A DNA stretch of 64,000 nt from Tetrahymena thermophila SB210 (GCF_000189635.1 NW_002476457.1:1-64000), one strand, 5' to 3'. Counted from the first letter of the stretch, positions 51,824 to 64,000 are shown. Numbers and translations are program-made. The notes: generated by a model from the sequence alone, not told the origin.

Positions 51824-54125
51824 AAGTAAATCCAAAGTTGAATTAATCAAAAATTAGTCATGTTATAAAAACTCCAATTTTTTGAATAGTTTTAAATTTG
51901 TAATTTAATGCTTTTTTCACTATATTTCTCAACTTATTCTTTTGAAAATAATTATTTAATATTGTGAAAAAAGATAAATAGATAGATTATTAGATATTAT
52001 ATATTAGAAACTAAGATAATTTTTCTTTTTATTCTTCTAAAAATACATAAAAATTTTATTGTACTCCTTATTAAAATCATATTTATTGAAAGAAAATCAA
52101 TTTATATAAACTCTACAAAATATTTGTTAATTTTATTAAATTCTAGTTATTTAAGTTCAAAAATAATTTATATAAACACAAAAACGAAGCTAAAAACCAA
52201 AATAATTTAAAAGTTTAGTTTTTCCTTTAAGTCTATTTTTATTAACTAGACTGATCTTAATAGTAATTAATGTATAGTATTTTCATGAATTAAAATATAT
52301 CTTTGTTAATTTCTAATAAAATAAAAAAAACTAATTTTACGGATTAATTTATTCATAAATAAAATTAATATTACTAATACAAAATTCTATTAAAATTATC
52401 TTAATTTTATTCTACTCTTTATTGCAATAATATTTATTGAAATAAAATGAACTTTTATTGATGCTATAAAAAATTTATTAAGTTTATCAATTTCTATTTA
52501 TTAAATTCAAAAGTGATTTATATAAAAATACTATGACCAAGCTAAAAATAACAAAATAATTTAAAAATTTAGTTAAGCACATTAAGTCCTTTTTTATTAA
52601 CTAGACTCTTCTAAACCATAAATAAAAGTAAAGTATTTTAATGAGTTAAAATATATCTTTGTTAATTTCTAATATAAAAATTAAACTCTTGTTTTTACAG
52701 ATTAATTTATTTATAAACGAATTAATAGTATTAATACACTAAAAATATCCATAAAGATTCTATCAATTTTTGATATATTTACTTTATATTTATTTCAATG
52801 TGTTTTTATAAAAATTTGAAAGGTGAGCTAAAAAGATCAAATATTTTTCTTGATTAACTTTCATTATGTTATAATTGTAAATTATTAATTTATTTACATA
52901 CATCAATCAATTAGTTAAGAAAAAATAATATAACTCAATATTAATTACAATTTAAATATATTTTTACAACAATAGAAAGATAAATAAATAATTTAGAGTT
53001 ATTATAAGAGCGTAGGAATGTATAGTGATTACACTGATTTCATTTATAAAGTAGAGGTTTTATTAATTTTATTAAAGCATGTTTAAACTATCGTATTTTA
53101 AGTATTAAATTTATTTATAATTTTTACATTTTAATTGACAACTAATAATTGATTGTTTTTATCTTATTTTACAAAACCATCAATATATCAAAGAAAATGT
53201 AATTTAAGTTGGATTTTTTGACAAATAAAATCAAATAATTTAATTAAATTATTGGTTTCTTAAATCTTGGGGGAAGTTCTAATTATTAAATTAATTGCTC
53301 ACTTTAAAAGAGTGAAAGAGAATCTGAACTGTATTTTTAAGATTTATTGAATATGGAAATTGAGAAAATTTGATATCAAACATCTTAATTTCTCTTATTA
53401 AATAAAGATAAGTTACTACCATAAAAATTAAATATCCTTTTGATTTATCTAAAAAATTTTTTTCAATGAATTGTACTTTTCAACATTTTTTATGATTTAA
53501 AGGAAATAAAAAGATTTTAATGATTAAAAAAGCTCAATAATAATCGCATATATTTTTTATTTAATTTAAATAAAATTTTCCTAGATTGATAATAAGGGAA
53601 TTTACTAATTTTTATTCCTTTCATATCTAATCAAAAGAAATTCTTCTTATTTACTTCTTTATATTTTCCATAAATCAAATTTTATTCATTTAAAGGAATA
53701 CATTTTATTTTTCAATTTAAACAAAATTCTATCAAAACGTAATAAAGTTTTATAATTTATTCAATAATATTTTTTATTTTATTTGTATAAAAAAATAATA
53801 AAAAAAATAAGCTAAAATGGTAACCAATCAAATAAACCTAATAAATAAAACATACTTTTTCAGGTCAAGTGCAAGCTAAACGTAGAGGGGAAATGAATTA
53901 TCTAATTAAAAAGGGATTACAATATTTTCTCTAATAAATAAATAAAATACTATCTAATGAGTGATGATTATTAAATGACTTATTTGATAATAAACTAATA
54001 AAATCAACAAATTTTTTACCACAAGATTTTTATTTAAAATATGGTAAAAAGGAAAATAGAAAAAATAATAATTATAATAATTAATTCAAATTTTTGTAGC
54101 TAAAAGAAAGAAATAAATTTCTCAA
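51824..54125. other. Intergenic spacer with a tandem duplication
   Basis: Besides the duplication at 52051-52745 it contains a short GC-richer patch near 53863-53905, preceded by TTTTTCAG. That could be part of an upstream transcribed leader of the next gene. No coding gene is supported. Confidence 0.45.
52051..52745. repeat. Two ~350-bp degenerate direct repeats
   Basis: Copies start near 52051 and 52401. Shared landmarks are AATTTTATT(G/C)TACTC, then ATTAACTAGACT, and TTAAAATATATCTTTGTTAA, in the same order and spacing. A weaker third partial copy may follow to about 52870. Confidence 0.7.
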
Positions 54126-57100
54126 ATGCTAAAAACCTAGTCAGTGCAACCACAGAGTTTTTCTGAAAATCAAATCAGAAAAAACAATTTCTCTTTCAAG
54201 AAATGGATAACAGCCACTTTGATATGCTTGATTATCCTTTCTGGAACTTGCTCACTAATTTTTTAAGGTGAAAAGGAATAGCTAAAATCCAGATTATAAC
54301 CCAGAATTCTCTCTAAGGACCAACAAATTTTCTAATTCAAATATGATCTGACGATCTCTCCTTAATTGAAGTAAGTAAATGGAAAGTAAATAAAGGAGTA
54401 TTTCAAATTTTAGTCTGAGTAAGAAATTTAGAGATATCAATTAAACCTAGAAGAGCAGTCTATTCTAATTTCTTTTAAAACGCTTAAGTAATTAAGCGTA
54501 CCATCAAATGAAGACTAATAGAAGGAAATTATTGATTTAATGTCTGGTAAAGAAAATTTGGTTTTTAAAGCTAAGATTAATAAAGATGGAAATTTCATCG
54601 AATTTAACTCTATTGATGGAAATTAGTTTGAAGTTGCTCAAGCGCTCGCAAAGCGTATCATCTCTCAATCCTTGAAAATATTCAGCAAGAGTAACTTACC
54701 ACATATATAGAGCAAAAGAATGTTGTTTTCCTCAACTATGGTATACTCAGAAGTAGATTTTCTTAATTTTGCTTAAGACCAGTTGCAATAAGAAGAAGAA
54801 ATTGTTCGCACATAACTCCAAGCTATTGAAGAATATAGTGACTATCGTGAATTCTATAAGAATAATTAAATTAATGAAGATGAAAATTAATCAGAAACTA
54901 TTTATGAAGAAGAAAAACAAAATGATAAGGAAGAGTAAATTGATAATACTTCTAATTCCAAAAATTAATAAGATGGATATATTGACAAAAATTAGTAATA
55001 GAATAATTAAACCACTTAAGTTGAATAAGTTAATTTAGATATATTTGAACATGGTAGCTCTTAATTTTAATAGTTCGACAATATTACTCATGATTAATTT
55101 GATCACGATAACTCAAACTTTTAACAAGACTATTAATATTAACAAAACAGTAATGATGATAACAATCTCAAATCTAGTTAATTGAGATTAACCTAAGAAA
55201 ACTAAAATTCATCAGTTACTGATGAAAACTGGGGTCATGATGGTTCAAACTTCTAATAAGATTCTTTAATCAACAAGTTTATTGAGAAAAGACTAAACAA
55301 TTCAACCATTTTCAAATTAAAAAGCGATAATTATAATATTACTCATGATTAATTTGATCACGATGGTTCAAACTTTTAACAAGATTCTTCAATTAAACAG
55401 TTTATTGAAAAAAAACTAAAAGATAGAGCCGATTTCAAATTAAAATTCCAAAGTGATAACAAGAATATTACTCATAGTTAATTTGATCACTATCGTTAAA
55501 ACTTTAAAAAAAACTATTCAAATTAATAACAAAGTAGTAATTATAATAACAATCAAACATCTATCTAATTGAGAATAACCTAAGAAAACTAAAATTCAAC
55601 AGTTACTGATGAAAACTGGGGTCATGATGGTTCAAACTTCTAATAAGATTCTTTACTTAACCAATTTATTGAGAAAAGACTAAACAATCCAGCCATTTTC
55701 AAATTAAAAAGCGATAATGAGAACATTACTCATGATTAATTTGATCACGATGGTTCAAACTTTTAACAAGATTCTTCAATTAAACAGTTTATTGAAAAAA
55801 AACTAAAAGATAGAGCCGATTTCAAATTAAAATTCCAAAGTGATAACAAGAATATTACTCATGGTTAATTTGATCACTATCGTTAAAACTTTAAAAAAAA
55901 CTATTCAAATTAATAACAAAGTAGTAATTATAATAACAATCAAACATCTATCTAATTGAGAATAACCTAAGAAAACTAAAATTCAACAGTTACTGATGAA
56001 AACTGGGGTCATGATGGTTCAAACTTCTAATAAGATTCTTTACTTAACCAAGTTTATTGAGAAAAGACTAAACAATCCAGCCATTTTCAAATTAAAAAGC
56101 GATAATGAGAACATTACTCATGATTAATTTGATCACGATGGTTCAAACTTTTAACAAGATTTTTCAATTAAACAGTTGATCGAGAAAAAACTAAAAGATA
56201 GAGCAAATTTAAAATTAAAATTCCTAAGCAATAATAAGAATATTACTCATGGTTAATTTGATCACTATCGTTAAAACTTTAAAAAAAACTATTCAAATTA
56301 ATAACAAAGTAGTAATTATAATAACAATCAAACATCTATCTAATTGAGAATAACCTAAGAAAACTAAAATTCAACAGTCACTGATGAAAACTGGGGTCAT
56401 GATGGTTCAAACTTCTAATAAGATTCTTTACTTAACCAATTTATTGAGAAAAGACTAAAAAATGCAGCCATTTTCAAATTAAAAAGCGATAATGAGAACA
56501 TTACTCATGATTAATTTGATCACGATGGTTCAAACTTTTAACAAGATTCTTCAATTAAACAGTTTATTGAGAAAAAACTAAAAGATAGAGCCAATTTAAA
56601 ATTAAAATTCCTAAGCGATAATAAGAATAATACTCATGATTAATTTGATCACAATGGTTCAAACTTTAAACAAGATTTTTATAAAGTCAATTTATAAAAG
56701 CAAAAGAATGAAAATTAAACTATCACAAATGATAATTGGAATCATGATGGTTAAAACTTTTAACACTATTCTTTAGATAAATAAAAAAATTATTTTGAAA
56801 ACCATAAAAAAAATATTTTAACAATTGCTTCTTAGCCAGAAGATGGAAAGAATTTGCCTTATTTATCTAAAGAAGTTACCATTTACAAAAACAAAATTTT
56901 CTCTTAAATTATAGAATTAAGAATAGCCTAAAACATTTATCAGGAATATACTAAATTTATTTACAATTTGTATATAAATAATTAGTAACATTCACAAATC
57001 CATGAAATTGTTATGAATACCAATTCAATATTATCTTGTACTGCTTAGTCACAACCTCAAAAACAACAAGCAATACAAAAAAATATTGAAATAATTAATT

Positions 57101-57618
57101 CAGTTTTTGGTATTTTGAACATTCCACTAAAATATGAATTCAACTTTTTGATAGATCATTCTTATGAAATCATTCCTTAAGATTCAAAATGTGATATCTC
57201 TTTCTTAACTTAGGTGAAAGTTTAGGTTGACTCTCATGAAGGATTGCAAATTATAGGTCAAAATGAAAATGGTTTCAGAGTAAATGGTTTATTAATAAAC
57301 GAAATTTGCCTATTTAATTTCACTGTAGATACATAATAGCTTTCGATTTCTAGCGAAATCAACAAATAACAAGGAGAAATCAGATATTCAGTAGGTTAGT
57401 ATTACAGAAAATAAATATGTGATCAAAAGTTTTCTTCTATTCAAATTCAAGATGTCACGAAATAACTAAGAAAAAGTTTACAAACTCCATTTGAAACAAA
57501 ATGTCATTTGTCTGATATGCAGGATGATGAATAAAATCAAACAACTTTTGTGAATAAAGGACAAGATGAAAGTGCAATTAATTTAACTAAATAAATTGAT
57601 TTTATCAAATTCAACTGA
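54126..57618 (+). CDS. Single-pass membrane protein with 129-residue tandem repeats; +1 frameshift in repeat 3
   Basis: The frame opens at ATG 54126. One membrane helix lies at residues 27-46 (WITATLICLIILSGTCSLIF), followed by a folded-looking region (50-220), an acidic linker, and four tandem repeats of about 129 residues (about 55200-56700). Each repeat contains three sub-repeats of 41-45 residues carrying the core HD(G/Q)xNF, for example FDHDGSNFQQD, often preceded by NITH, a potential N-glycosylation sequon. A Cys-poor C-terminal domain of about 300 residues follows.

As sequenced, the original frame meets TGA at 56058-56060. A single extra G at about 56052 (CCAAGTTTATTG against CCAATTTATTG in the sister copies) shifts the frame, and the +1 frame then stays open to TGA 57616-57618 with the remaining repeats and the C-terminal domain. 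So this is either a sequence/assembly error, a real mutation, or very unlikely a programmed shift. Function unknown. Confidence 0.75.
55185..56680 (+). repeat. Coding tandem repeat, 387-bp unit, four copies
   Basis: The landmark TGGGGTCATGATGG starts at 55230, 55617, 56004 and 56392: spacings 387, 387 and 388 bp. The odd spacing reflects the extra base in copy 3. Copies 2-4 are nearly identical at the DNA level, and copy 1 is slightly diverged. The last copy is degenerate after its second third. Confidence 0.95.
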
Positions 57619-57856
57619 TCAAAGATTATAAATAAATATTAATTAAGTAAAGATTTAAAAGAAAAAATTTATTTTTTTTATATTATTTTCTATATAGTAA
57701 ACTATCCAACAATTCAATATTTTTTACTTATTAAATTTTATAATTTTTTTTATATAATTATATTATATTTAAAATCAATATAAAAATTATTATACGAAAT
57801 AAATAAAGCAATTACAGTAATTATTGATTAAACTAAATATTAAATTAAAATTTTTA
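57619..57856. other. Short spacer between convergent genes
   Basis: Only 238 bp separate the stop codons of the repeat gene (+) and the ABC transporter (-). Very AT-rich; both 3' UTRs must end here. Confidence 0.6.
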
Positions 57857-60800
57857 TCATTTTTATGTGATTAATCTATTAAAAAATCCTCCTTCTATTT
57901 ATCTTAGTTAATCATAGTTACCCACTTCTACAATTCTCCCAGAATCAAGCACAACGATTCTATCAAATTTATGAATATTTTCTAGCCTATGAGTTATTAC
58001 TAGAAGTGTTTTTCCTTCACTTAACTCAAATAATTTCTCATGAATTAATTCGTCTGTTTTTGGATCCATATTAGAAGTGGCTTCATCCAAGCAAATTATT
58101 TCTGTCTACCTCAAAGCCACTCTAATAAAATTAATTATTTACTTTTATCCATTTGATAAATTCTTTCCACCTTCTTAGATTTCGAAATCTAACTCTTAGA
58201 AGCAGTCACTAATTTTATTAAAGTTATTAAATTTTTAAAAAAATTATTGAAATGTAAAAAATTATTTTACTTTGAATTTAATTGACCCTCTTCTTGAATT
58301 GATTGTATACATCTTTGAATTTCTTCTTCAGATATTTCATTTACAGGATCTATATTATCTCTAAGAGTGGCATTGTATAAAAAGCCAAACTAAGGAATGA
58401 TAGCCATTTTTTTTCTAAGCTCCTTCAAACTCATGCTTAGAATATCAGTATTATCTATGAAGATTTACCCTTTTTGGTAATCATATAATCTAAACAAACA
58501 ATTAAGGATAGAGGTTTTACCAGAGCCTGTTCTTCCACAGAAAGCAACTTTCTCTCCTTTTCTAATTTTAAGATTAAAGTTTTTGAGAGCATATTGTACA
58601 TGATCAGTATTATGCTCGTTCAGTTCATCGTATGTAATAGACAAATCTTTGAAGATTATAGAGAAATTCTGATTAATATCAGAAGGACTTAAGGTCTATT
58701 CAACAGATTGTAATTTTTAAGTAGAATTATCAACGTTATCAAGATTCTCTTGTGGATTGTCAAAGTACTGTCTTACTCTCTCAACACTGATTAACTCTTA
58801 CTCAGTTAAGCATATAAAGTACATGACATCACATATCGATCCACTAAATAAGATTCCATATGATAAGCATAAAACGATAACATTAATATCTACAGAAAAT
58901 TCAATTGTAATGATCATAATAGCTGTTATTACAACCAAAAGCTGAATTATATTTGAAATTAAAAGCAACCTTACAATCATCCATTATTATAGTGATAATG
59001 ATAGTAAAAATGTATTAACATTGTTTTTTAATCTTTCGACATATAACTAACTCATATAAAGCTGTTTTTGTAATGATCTGACAGTTACTAAACCTTTACA
59101 AGACTCTGATATATGACTGAGCAGTTATCCTTTATTTAAAGAATTTAATCTTTTAATTTCTCTATTAGCCATTCTGTACATTTTAGAGATAAAATATGTT
59201 ATTACTATAGCTATAACAAAAAAAGCACTCATCCAAGGAAACTAAATTGAAATGCCAACAGGATATCTATTTATAATATTGAAAATTATTAATTAAAGAA
59301 TAAAAATAAGCATACCCTATAGCATAAGTCATAAGTTCTAATGTGACTTCAATATTTAAAGGAAGATCATCATCAATAGAATTCATATCATCAGAGAGTC
59401 TATTCATAATTCTTCCAACAGGATTTTTATCAAAAAAGACCATTTTGCTTGACATTATTGAGCTATTTAGTTTATTAAAAAGTCTGTAGCAACTTAATAA
59501 TGAAACCAGAACATAAAAAACAGAGCTTAAAATCATTAAAAACAATTAAAGCATAGTCAAAAAAAGGAATGTATCTTTAAAGCTGGAAAATAGTTTATTT
59601 ATAAAGACAAAGGCAGAATCCTCTTCATTTGAATACATCAACTTATCTCTTAACCAAAAATCAATAAGTAGAGTTGCTGCTTCCACTAAAGAAAAAAACA
59701 ATATGAGTAATATTAGAAAAATAACTCCTTAGCTTTTCATATATAATTTTAAAGTATCCCACTTTATCGAACCTTTTTCTCTAAATTCTTCGTTTTCTCC
59801 TTCACCTTCTACTAAATCTTCATCTTTATCCTATTTATAAAAATATTACTATTAAATTTTTAAAAATTAAAATGATAAATTTACCTTAAAATTCTACTTT
59901 TTAGAGTTTTCTTTTCTCAATGCTAATTTAGTTTCGCTACTTGTAGAATTTTTCTTTTAAAGCATCAAGTGGTCTTATTCACTATCTACTTTTCTTTAGA
60001 TTAATTATTAGTTAGTCTCAGAGTTTTCAACCTTATTTTCTTCTACTTCTTGATCTTATAAATCATCTTCTTATTCATTTAAGAAATTAAAATCTTTAGT
60101 TTTAGAATCTTATTAAGAATTCTGAATATAACTATAAATTTATTTTTAGTCATGAATAATTTCTCCGTTCTTTAAGTAAATGATATTAGAAATATTATCA
60201 TTTGTTATAAATCCATAGTGACTTGTAACTAGAATGACTGTTTTATTTTTTTATTTAATTAAATAATCTAAAATGGCATTTTTATAGATATGCTCAGCAA
60301 CATGAGCATCCAAAGAGCTAAATATATCATCTAATAAATAAATATCATTATCTTAGTACAGTGCTCTGCACAAAGAAATTCTTTATCTCTAACCTCCACT
60401 CAGATTATTACCGTCTGAAGATATAACCTTTTAATCACCCTTATAAAAATGAGATAAATCAATCTTCAATTAGCATAAATCCAGACACTTTTGATAAAGT
60501 TCTTAATCATAAATTTTTCCAAAAAGAATATTATCTCTTATTGTCTTGGTTTATAGCCAATGATTTTAGCTTACATATCCTATACTCCCATTTACAACTA
60601 TTTTATTATCAAAGTTAGTCATTTTTAAGGCATCTATTTGTTGAGAATTGTTATTAATAATTGATGGATCAGATTGGTGTTATTTTTTTTCCATCTCATT
60701 CAAAATCGAAAGCAAAAAAGCAGTTTTTCCACAACCTTTTAAAATTTTTAAATAAAATTTAGTAAAATTATTAACAATCTTGTCTTAATTATCAAAAGAC

Positions 60801-62702
60801 AAAATATTTTGGCTTAACTGTATTTTTATACATATTTCTAGTTATAAAATTTTTTAAGTATAACTTAAATTCTGTAATATAATTTTTAGAATTTTTTTAA
60901 CATTTTTGTTTTTTTAAATTATGTAAAATTATATTTTACATTAAATTTATTTCTATCAATTTTAATGAATTAAAGAGTTAATTGTTTAAAATAAGTAATA
61001 AAATTGAAAGATATCTTACCTATTTTACCAATAACAAAATTCAAGGTGCCTTTCTATATTATCATTTCATCAATATATAAAGTAAATTCAGAGCTAATTT
61101 TAGAATCTTAGATACTTTAATCATCTAGTTAATTAAGCTATCCTGAAGACTTTATATTATTTGATTTTTCAGAAACTCTCTCTTCATTTTATTCTTCATT
61201 TATCTCTTTGTTTGGCCAGCTGAACTTGAGTTGATTCATAACAATTGCGTTTTATACATCTTAATTAATTTCATCATTATCTACCTTTATGACTAATAAA
61301 AAGAATATATTAATTTTTAAAAATTAAAAAAAATAACTTACCATCTGATTCATTTATTTCTTCAATATTCAAAAAGCCTTTAATTCTTAAGAAAGAGATT
61401 CTAGCTTTGGAGATACATTTAGTAGTGAAAGGAATCATGCCTATTGGGAAAGCTAAATTACCAAAAAGAGCAATTATTGTGAATACATTTGAATCTTATA
61501 GGTCATTTCCATCATTAACATATGAAACAATAAAAATATAAAGTAACAAATATCCTAAGCTTAGCATGAAGGTACTGAAGAATCCATCAATAATTCTCAT
61601 AACAGATATTTAGAAAAACTCTTTTCTTCTCAAATCTTTTATTTTATTTGAAAATATAGTTTCCCATCCTAAATATTTAATGCTCTTCATTCCTTCAATA
61701 ACATCCTTACTTAGTGAGATTCTATTGTCTTTACATCCATAAATTTTATCATAGAAGATCTGTTGAATATTTAAATGAAAATTAAACAAATAAATTTTTA
61801 GTAAAATGAATAAATTTTACATTCATTATGTAGCCTGAGAGGAAACCTATTAACATAGCTCCAGCCATTAAATATAATCCGTTAAACATGGACTTTCCAA
61901 TTTTATAGAAGAGGAAAATTAGAGTAATAATTATAACAGCTATACTGTCAACTAGTTAAGTAATACCCCAAAAAAGCTGCATCGATTCTTCAATATCAAC
62001 AGTCAATAAGTTGTTTATATCAGGATTTCTTTTTTAAAAAGATGTAATTTCCTCTTCTCCTTCTGTTTCATCATTCTCTTATTTTTGATTATCCTCCTTT
62101 TTTTGTTCAGCCACTAAGTTGCTCTACTTAGAGTAGTTTTTGACTTTTAGTGATTTTTTATAAATTAAATATTAAAGAGTTGTTTTACACAAAGCTTGCC
62201 ATTTGTAATCCAACCAATAATATTTCCCCTAAATAATATTTTTGACAGTATAGTTCACAACTATTCCAATAAGAATAAACGATATGATAAGCTTTTCATT
62301 GGACTCTCCATTAAACTACTTGAGTTTATCAGTAACATAATCAAGTAAAAATATGCCTGAGGCAGATAAAACTTCATTCATAACTGAAAGGAAAATACCT
62401 TTACCTAGTGTAAATCCAGTCATTTAAACGTAAATTTTATATAAATTAAAATTGTTTGGTTAAAAGTGCTATTAATTATCACTCATGAATTTTTCTAATT
62501 TATTGATTTAAACATCTACGCTGGTGCTTTGGGCTATAAATGGCTAGGTTTACTGATTAGATATGTATTGACCATCATTTAAAAACTTAATTTACTTTAT
62601 AAATGAAGTTAATCTTGTAAAGAAAATGTTATGAGCCTTGAAAGTATACTAACTACTTTGATCTGAAGATTACTCTACAAGAAGTGGTTACTTTATATCC
62701 AT
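57857..62702 (-). CDS. ABC transporter, subfamily C (MRP-type), full length
   Basis: Minus-strand gene of 1428 residues. Exons are 62702-61821, 61759-61342, 61292-61020, 60735-59885, 59830-59316, 59266-58271 and 58208-57857 (4287 nt, all phases consistent).

Order: TMD1 (about six helices), NBD1, a charged linker, TMD2, NBD2. There is no extra N-terminal TMD0, so it is a short-type MRP.

NBD1 has Walker A GKIGCGKT, Q-loop YVSQNHW, signature LSGGQRQR, and Walker B IYLLDDIFSSLD with Asp in place of the catalytic Glu, the usual degenerate ABCC site. NBD2 has GRTGSGKTS, IPQFGFL, signature LSNGQKQ, IICLDEATSNMD and H-loop VITHRL, a competent site.

It is expected to export organic anions or glutathione conjugates across a plasma or vacuolar membrane; substrate unknown. 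It is adjacent to a close paralogue. Confidence 0.93.
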
Positions 62703-63589
62703 TTATAATTTATTTAATATAGATACTTTAATTATGTTAATTATTATATTTGTATATCTAAGTATTAATTAAAGTTTTTAAAAAAGGTACAAAAATTTAC
62801 ATTTAAATAATTTGAATTAATAATATATAAAAATATACATGTATCAAAGTAACAAAATATTTACTAATTACTTTATGCTTCTAACAATTATAAAATATAT
62901 GTAAAATTTTGCTTAGTTCTACTTAGTATATATAGGTACTATAAGAAAATATGAGAAAAGCAAACTTCCTTAGGTTAAAAGCTGTAAAGTGATATAAACT
63001 ACTTAATTAAATCTTATAATCTATTCTTTTCCGAATTTATCAATTTTTTAATAATAGATATTCTTTTATTTTTCTAATATATAGTAATCTTATTTGAATT
63101 TTAAAGTTTTAATTTTTAATGTTTACAATTATAAAATAGATGGAAATGTAGACATTATAATTTTAAAGATATTCTTATCATTTCTGTTTAAATAATAAAA
63201 TAAATTCTTTAGTTTATTTAATTTTGATTAGAAAAATTTAAGAAAAAATTTCTCTTTTTTCTTACAGTAAAGATCTTTTGAAATTTTACTATAATAAACA
63301 AATAAAAATACTCTATTGAAAGAATCATTTTATTTACTTTTAAAAAAATATTTTGTTCAAACATGAAAAAAAATTCTTAATTTTGAGGATTATCTTTCAA
63401 ACTCTATCAAAATAATAAAAAGAAATTTTATAAATTGAAGACAAATTCTTTTTATTTTGCATTAATTAAATTTTTAAGAGAGGTGTTTAAATCAGCAAAG
63501 TCAAAAAATATTACAATGAAATACTAAATCCTTTATAATGTGCATGATTAATTTCAATAATAACTAGTTGAAAAAACTTCATTTCTTTT
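62703..63589. other. Spacer between tandem ABCC genes
   Basis: Promoter side of the upstream-reading ABCC gene and 3' flank of its paralogue. AT-rich, no other feature seen. Confidence 0.5.
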
Positions 63590-64000
63590 TCATTTTTATG
63601 AGATTAATCTATTAAAAAATCCTCCTTCTTTTTACCTTAGTTACTCATAATTTCCTTCTTCGACAATTTTTCCAGAATCTAACACTACTATCCTATCAAA
63701 TTTATGTATATTTTCTAATCTGTGAGTTATCACTAGAAGTGTTTTTCCTTCACTTAATTCAAATAACTTTTTGTGAATCAATTCGTCTGTTTTTGGATCC
63801 ATGTTAGAAGTAGCTTCATCCAAGCAAATTATTTCTGTCTACCTCAGAGCCACTCTAATAAAGTTTATAATTTACTTTTGTCCATTTGATAAATTCTTCC
63901 CACCTTCTTGGATTTCAAAATCTAATTCTTAGAAGCAGTCACTAATTATTGAAGTTTTTGAATTTATTTAAAAATTATTGATATGTTAAAAATTATTTTA
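63590..64000 (-). CDS. Second ABCC transporter, last exon only (continues beyond window)
   Basis: The last exon (63941-63590, 352 nt) is the same length as the last exon of the ABCC gene at 57857, with its splice acceptor at the same codon. The partial intron runs from 63942 to beyond the window end. The encoded C-terminus of NBD2 contains LSNGQKQ, IICLDEATSNMD, VITHRLENIHKFD and GGFFNRLI, and in the readable part differs from its neighbour at only a few residues (for example GKIVEEGNYE against GRIVEVGNYD). This is a recent head-to-tail tandem duplicate. Catalytic Glu, signature and H-loop are intact. Confidence 0.93.

Noticed and set aside
53863-53960. Possible first exon of the repeat gene (TTTTTCAG followed by a GC-richer patch)
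   Set aside because: No in-frame ATG with a donor leading to 54126 could be shown; the membrane helix already begins properly from the ATG at 54126.
59267-59545. Apparent frame break in TMD2 of the ABCC gene
   Set aside because: A 49-nt intron (59267-59315, GTATGC...TAG) restores the frame with a GG|A junction.

Overview
This window looks like macronuclear DNA of a Tetrahymena-type ciliate (class Oligohymenophorea). It is extremely AT-rich. Its real reading frames run through many in-frame TAA and TAG codons, which must be read as glutamine, and stop only at TGA. Introns are AT-rich, begin with GT(A), end in AG and run from about 46 to about 365 nt, much longer than Paramecium introns. Standard-code translation therefore gives mostly spurious short ORFs. 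All models below were read by eye with TGA as the only stop, and exon phases were checked by adding exon lengths (each complete model sums to a whole number of codons).

Layout, left to right. 1-1188 (+) is the 3' end of a leucine-rich-repeat gene built from a tandemly duplicated exon/intron unit. 2721-5884 (+) is a leishmanolysin-like surface metalloprotease with a furin-like Cys-rich stalk. 6674-7951 (+) is a zinc-finger/coiled-coil protein. 9114-14882 and 15847-21837 (both -) are two tandem paralogues of a large multi-pass membrane protein with a PAS-like domain. 22955-23037 (-) is tRNA-Leu(UAA). 24833-26065 (+) is an FAD/NAD(P) oxidoreductase. 26704-31342 (-) is a cyclic-nucleotide-binding-domain protein. 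32436-36336 (-) is a 13-exon EF-hand/WD40 protein. 37215-37490 (-) is acyl-CoA-binding protein. 40283-43651 (-) is a pseudokinase-TPR protein. 45317-46551 (+) is the p28 (DNALI1) light chain of inner-arm axonemal dynein. 47183-51823 (+) is a 1546-residue Q/N-rich disordered protein. 54126-57618 (+) is a membrane-anchored repeat protein with a one-base frameshift in repeat 3. 57857-62702 (-) is a full-length ABCC (MRP) transporter, followed by the last exon of a second ABCC gene (63590 to beyond 64000, -).

There are no operons. Genes stand alone, separated by 0.2-2.8 kb of AT-rich spacer. The themes are ciliate cell-surface and signalling families (membrane PAS protein, cNMP-binding, pseudokinase/TPR, LRR, metalloprotease, ABCC) and cilium components (p28, probably the EF-hand/WD40 protein). 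Local tandem duplication recurs at every scale: LRR exons, the PAS and ABCC gene pairs, the 129-residue protein repeat, and several spacer arrays.

The observations I find most worth following are the frameshifted repeat gene (its junction looks like a splice between two repeat types), the three-level repeat architecture of that protein, the pseudokinase-TPR fusion with every catalytic motif replaced, the spacer array that carries copies of the 3' end of the neighbouring PAS gene, and the duplicated leader with a conserved splice donor upstream of PAS gene B. I saw no CRISPR array, transposase, telomeric repeat or chromosome-breakage sequence.
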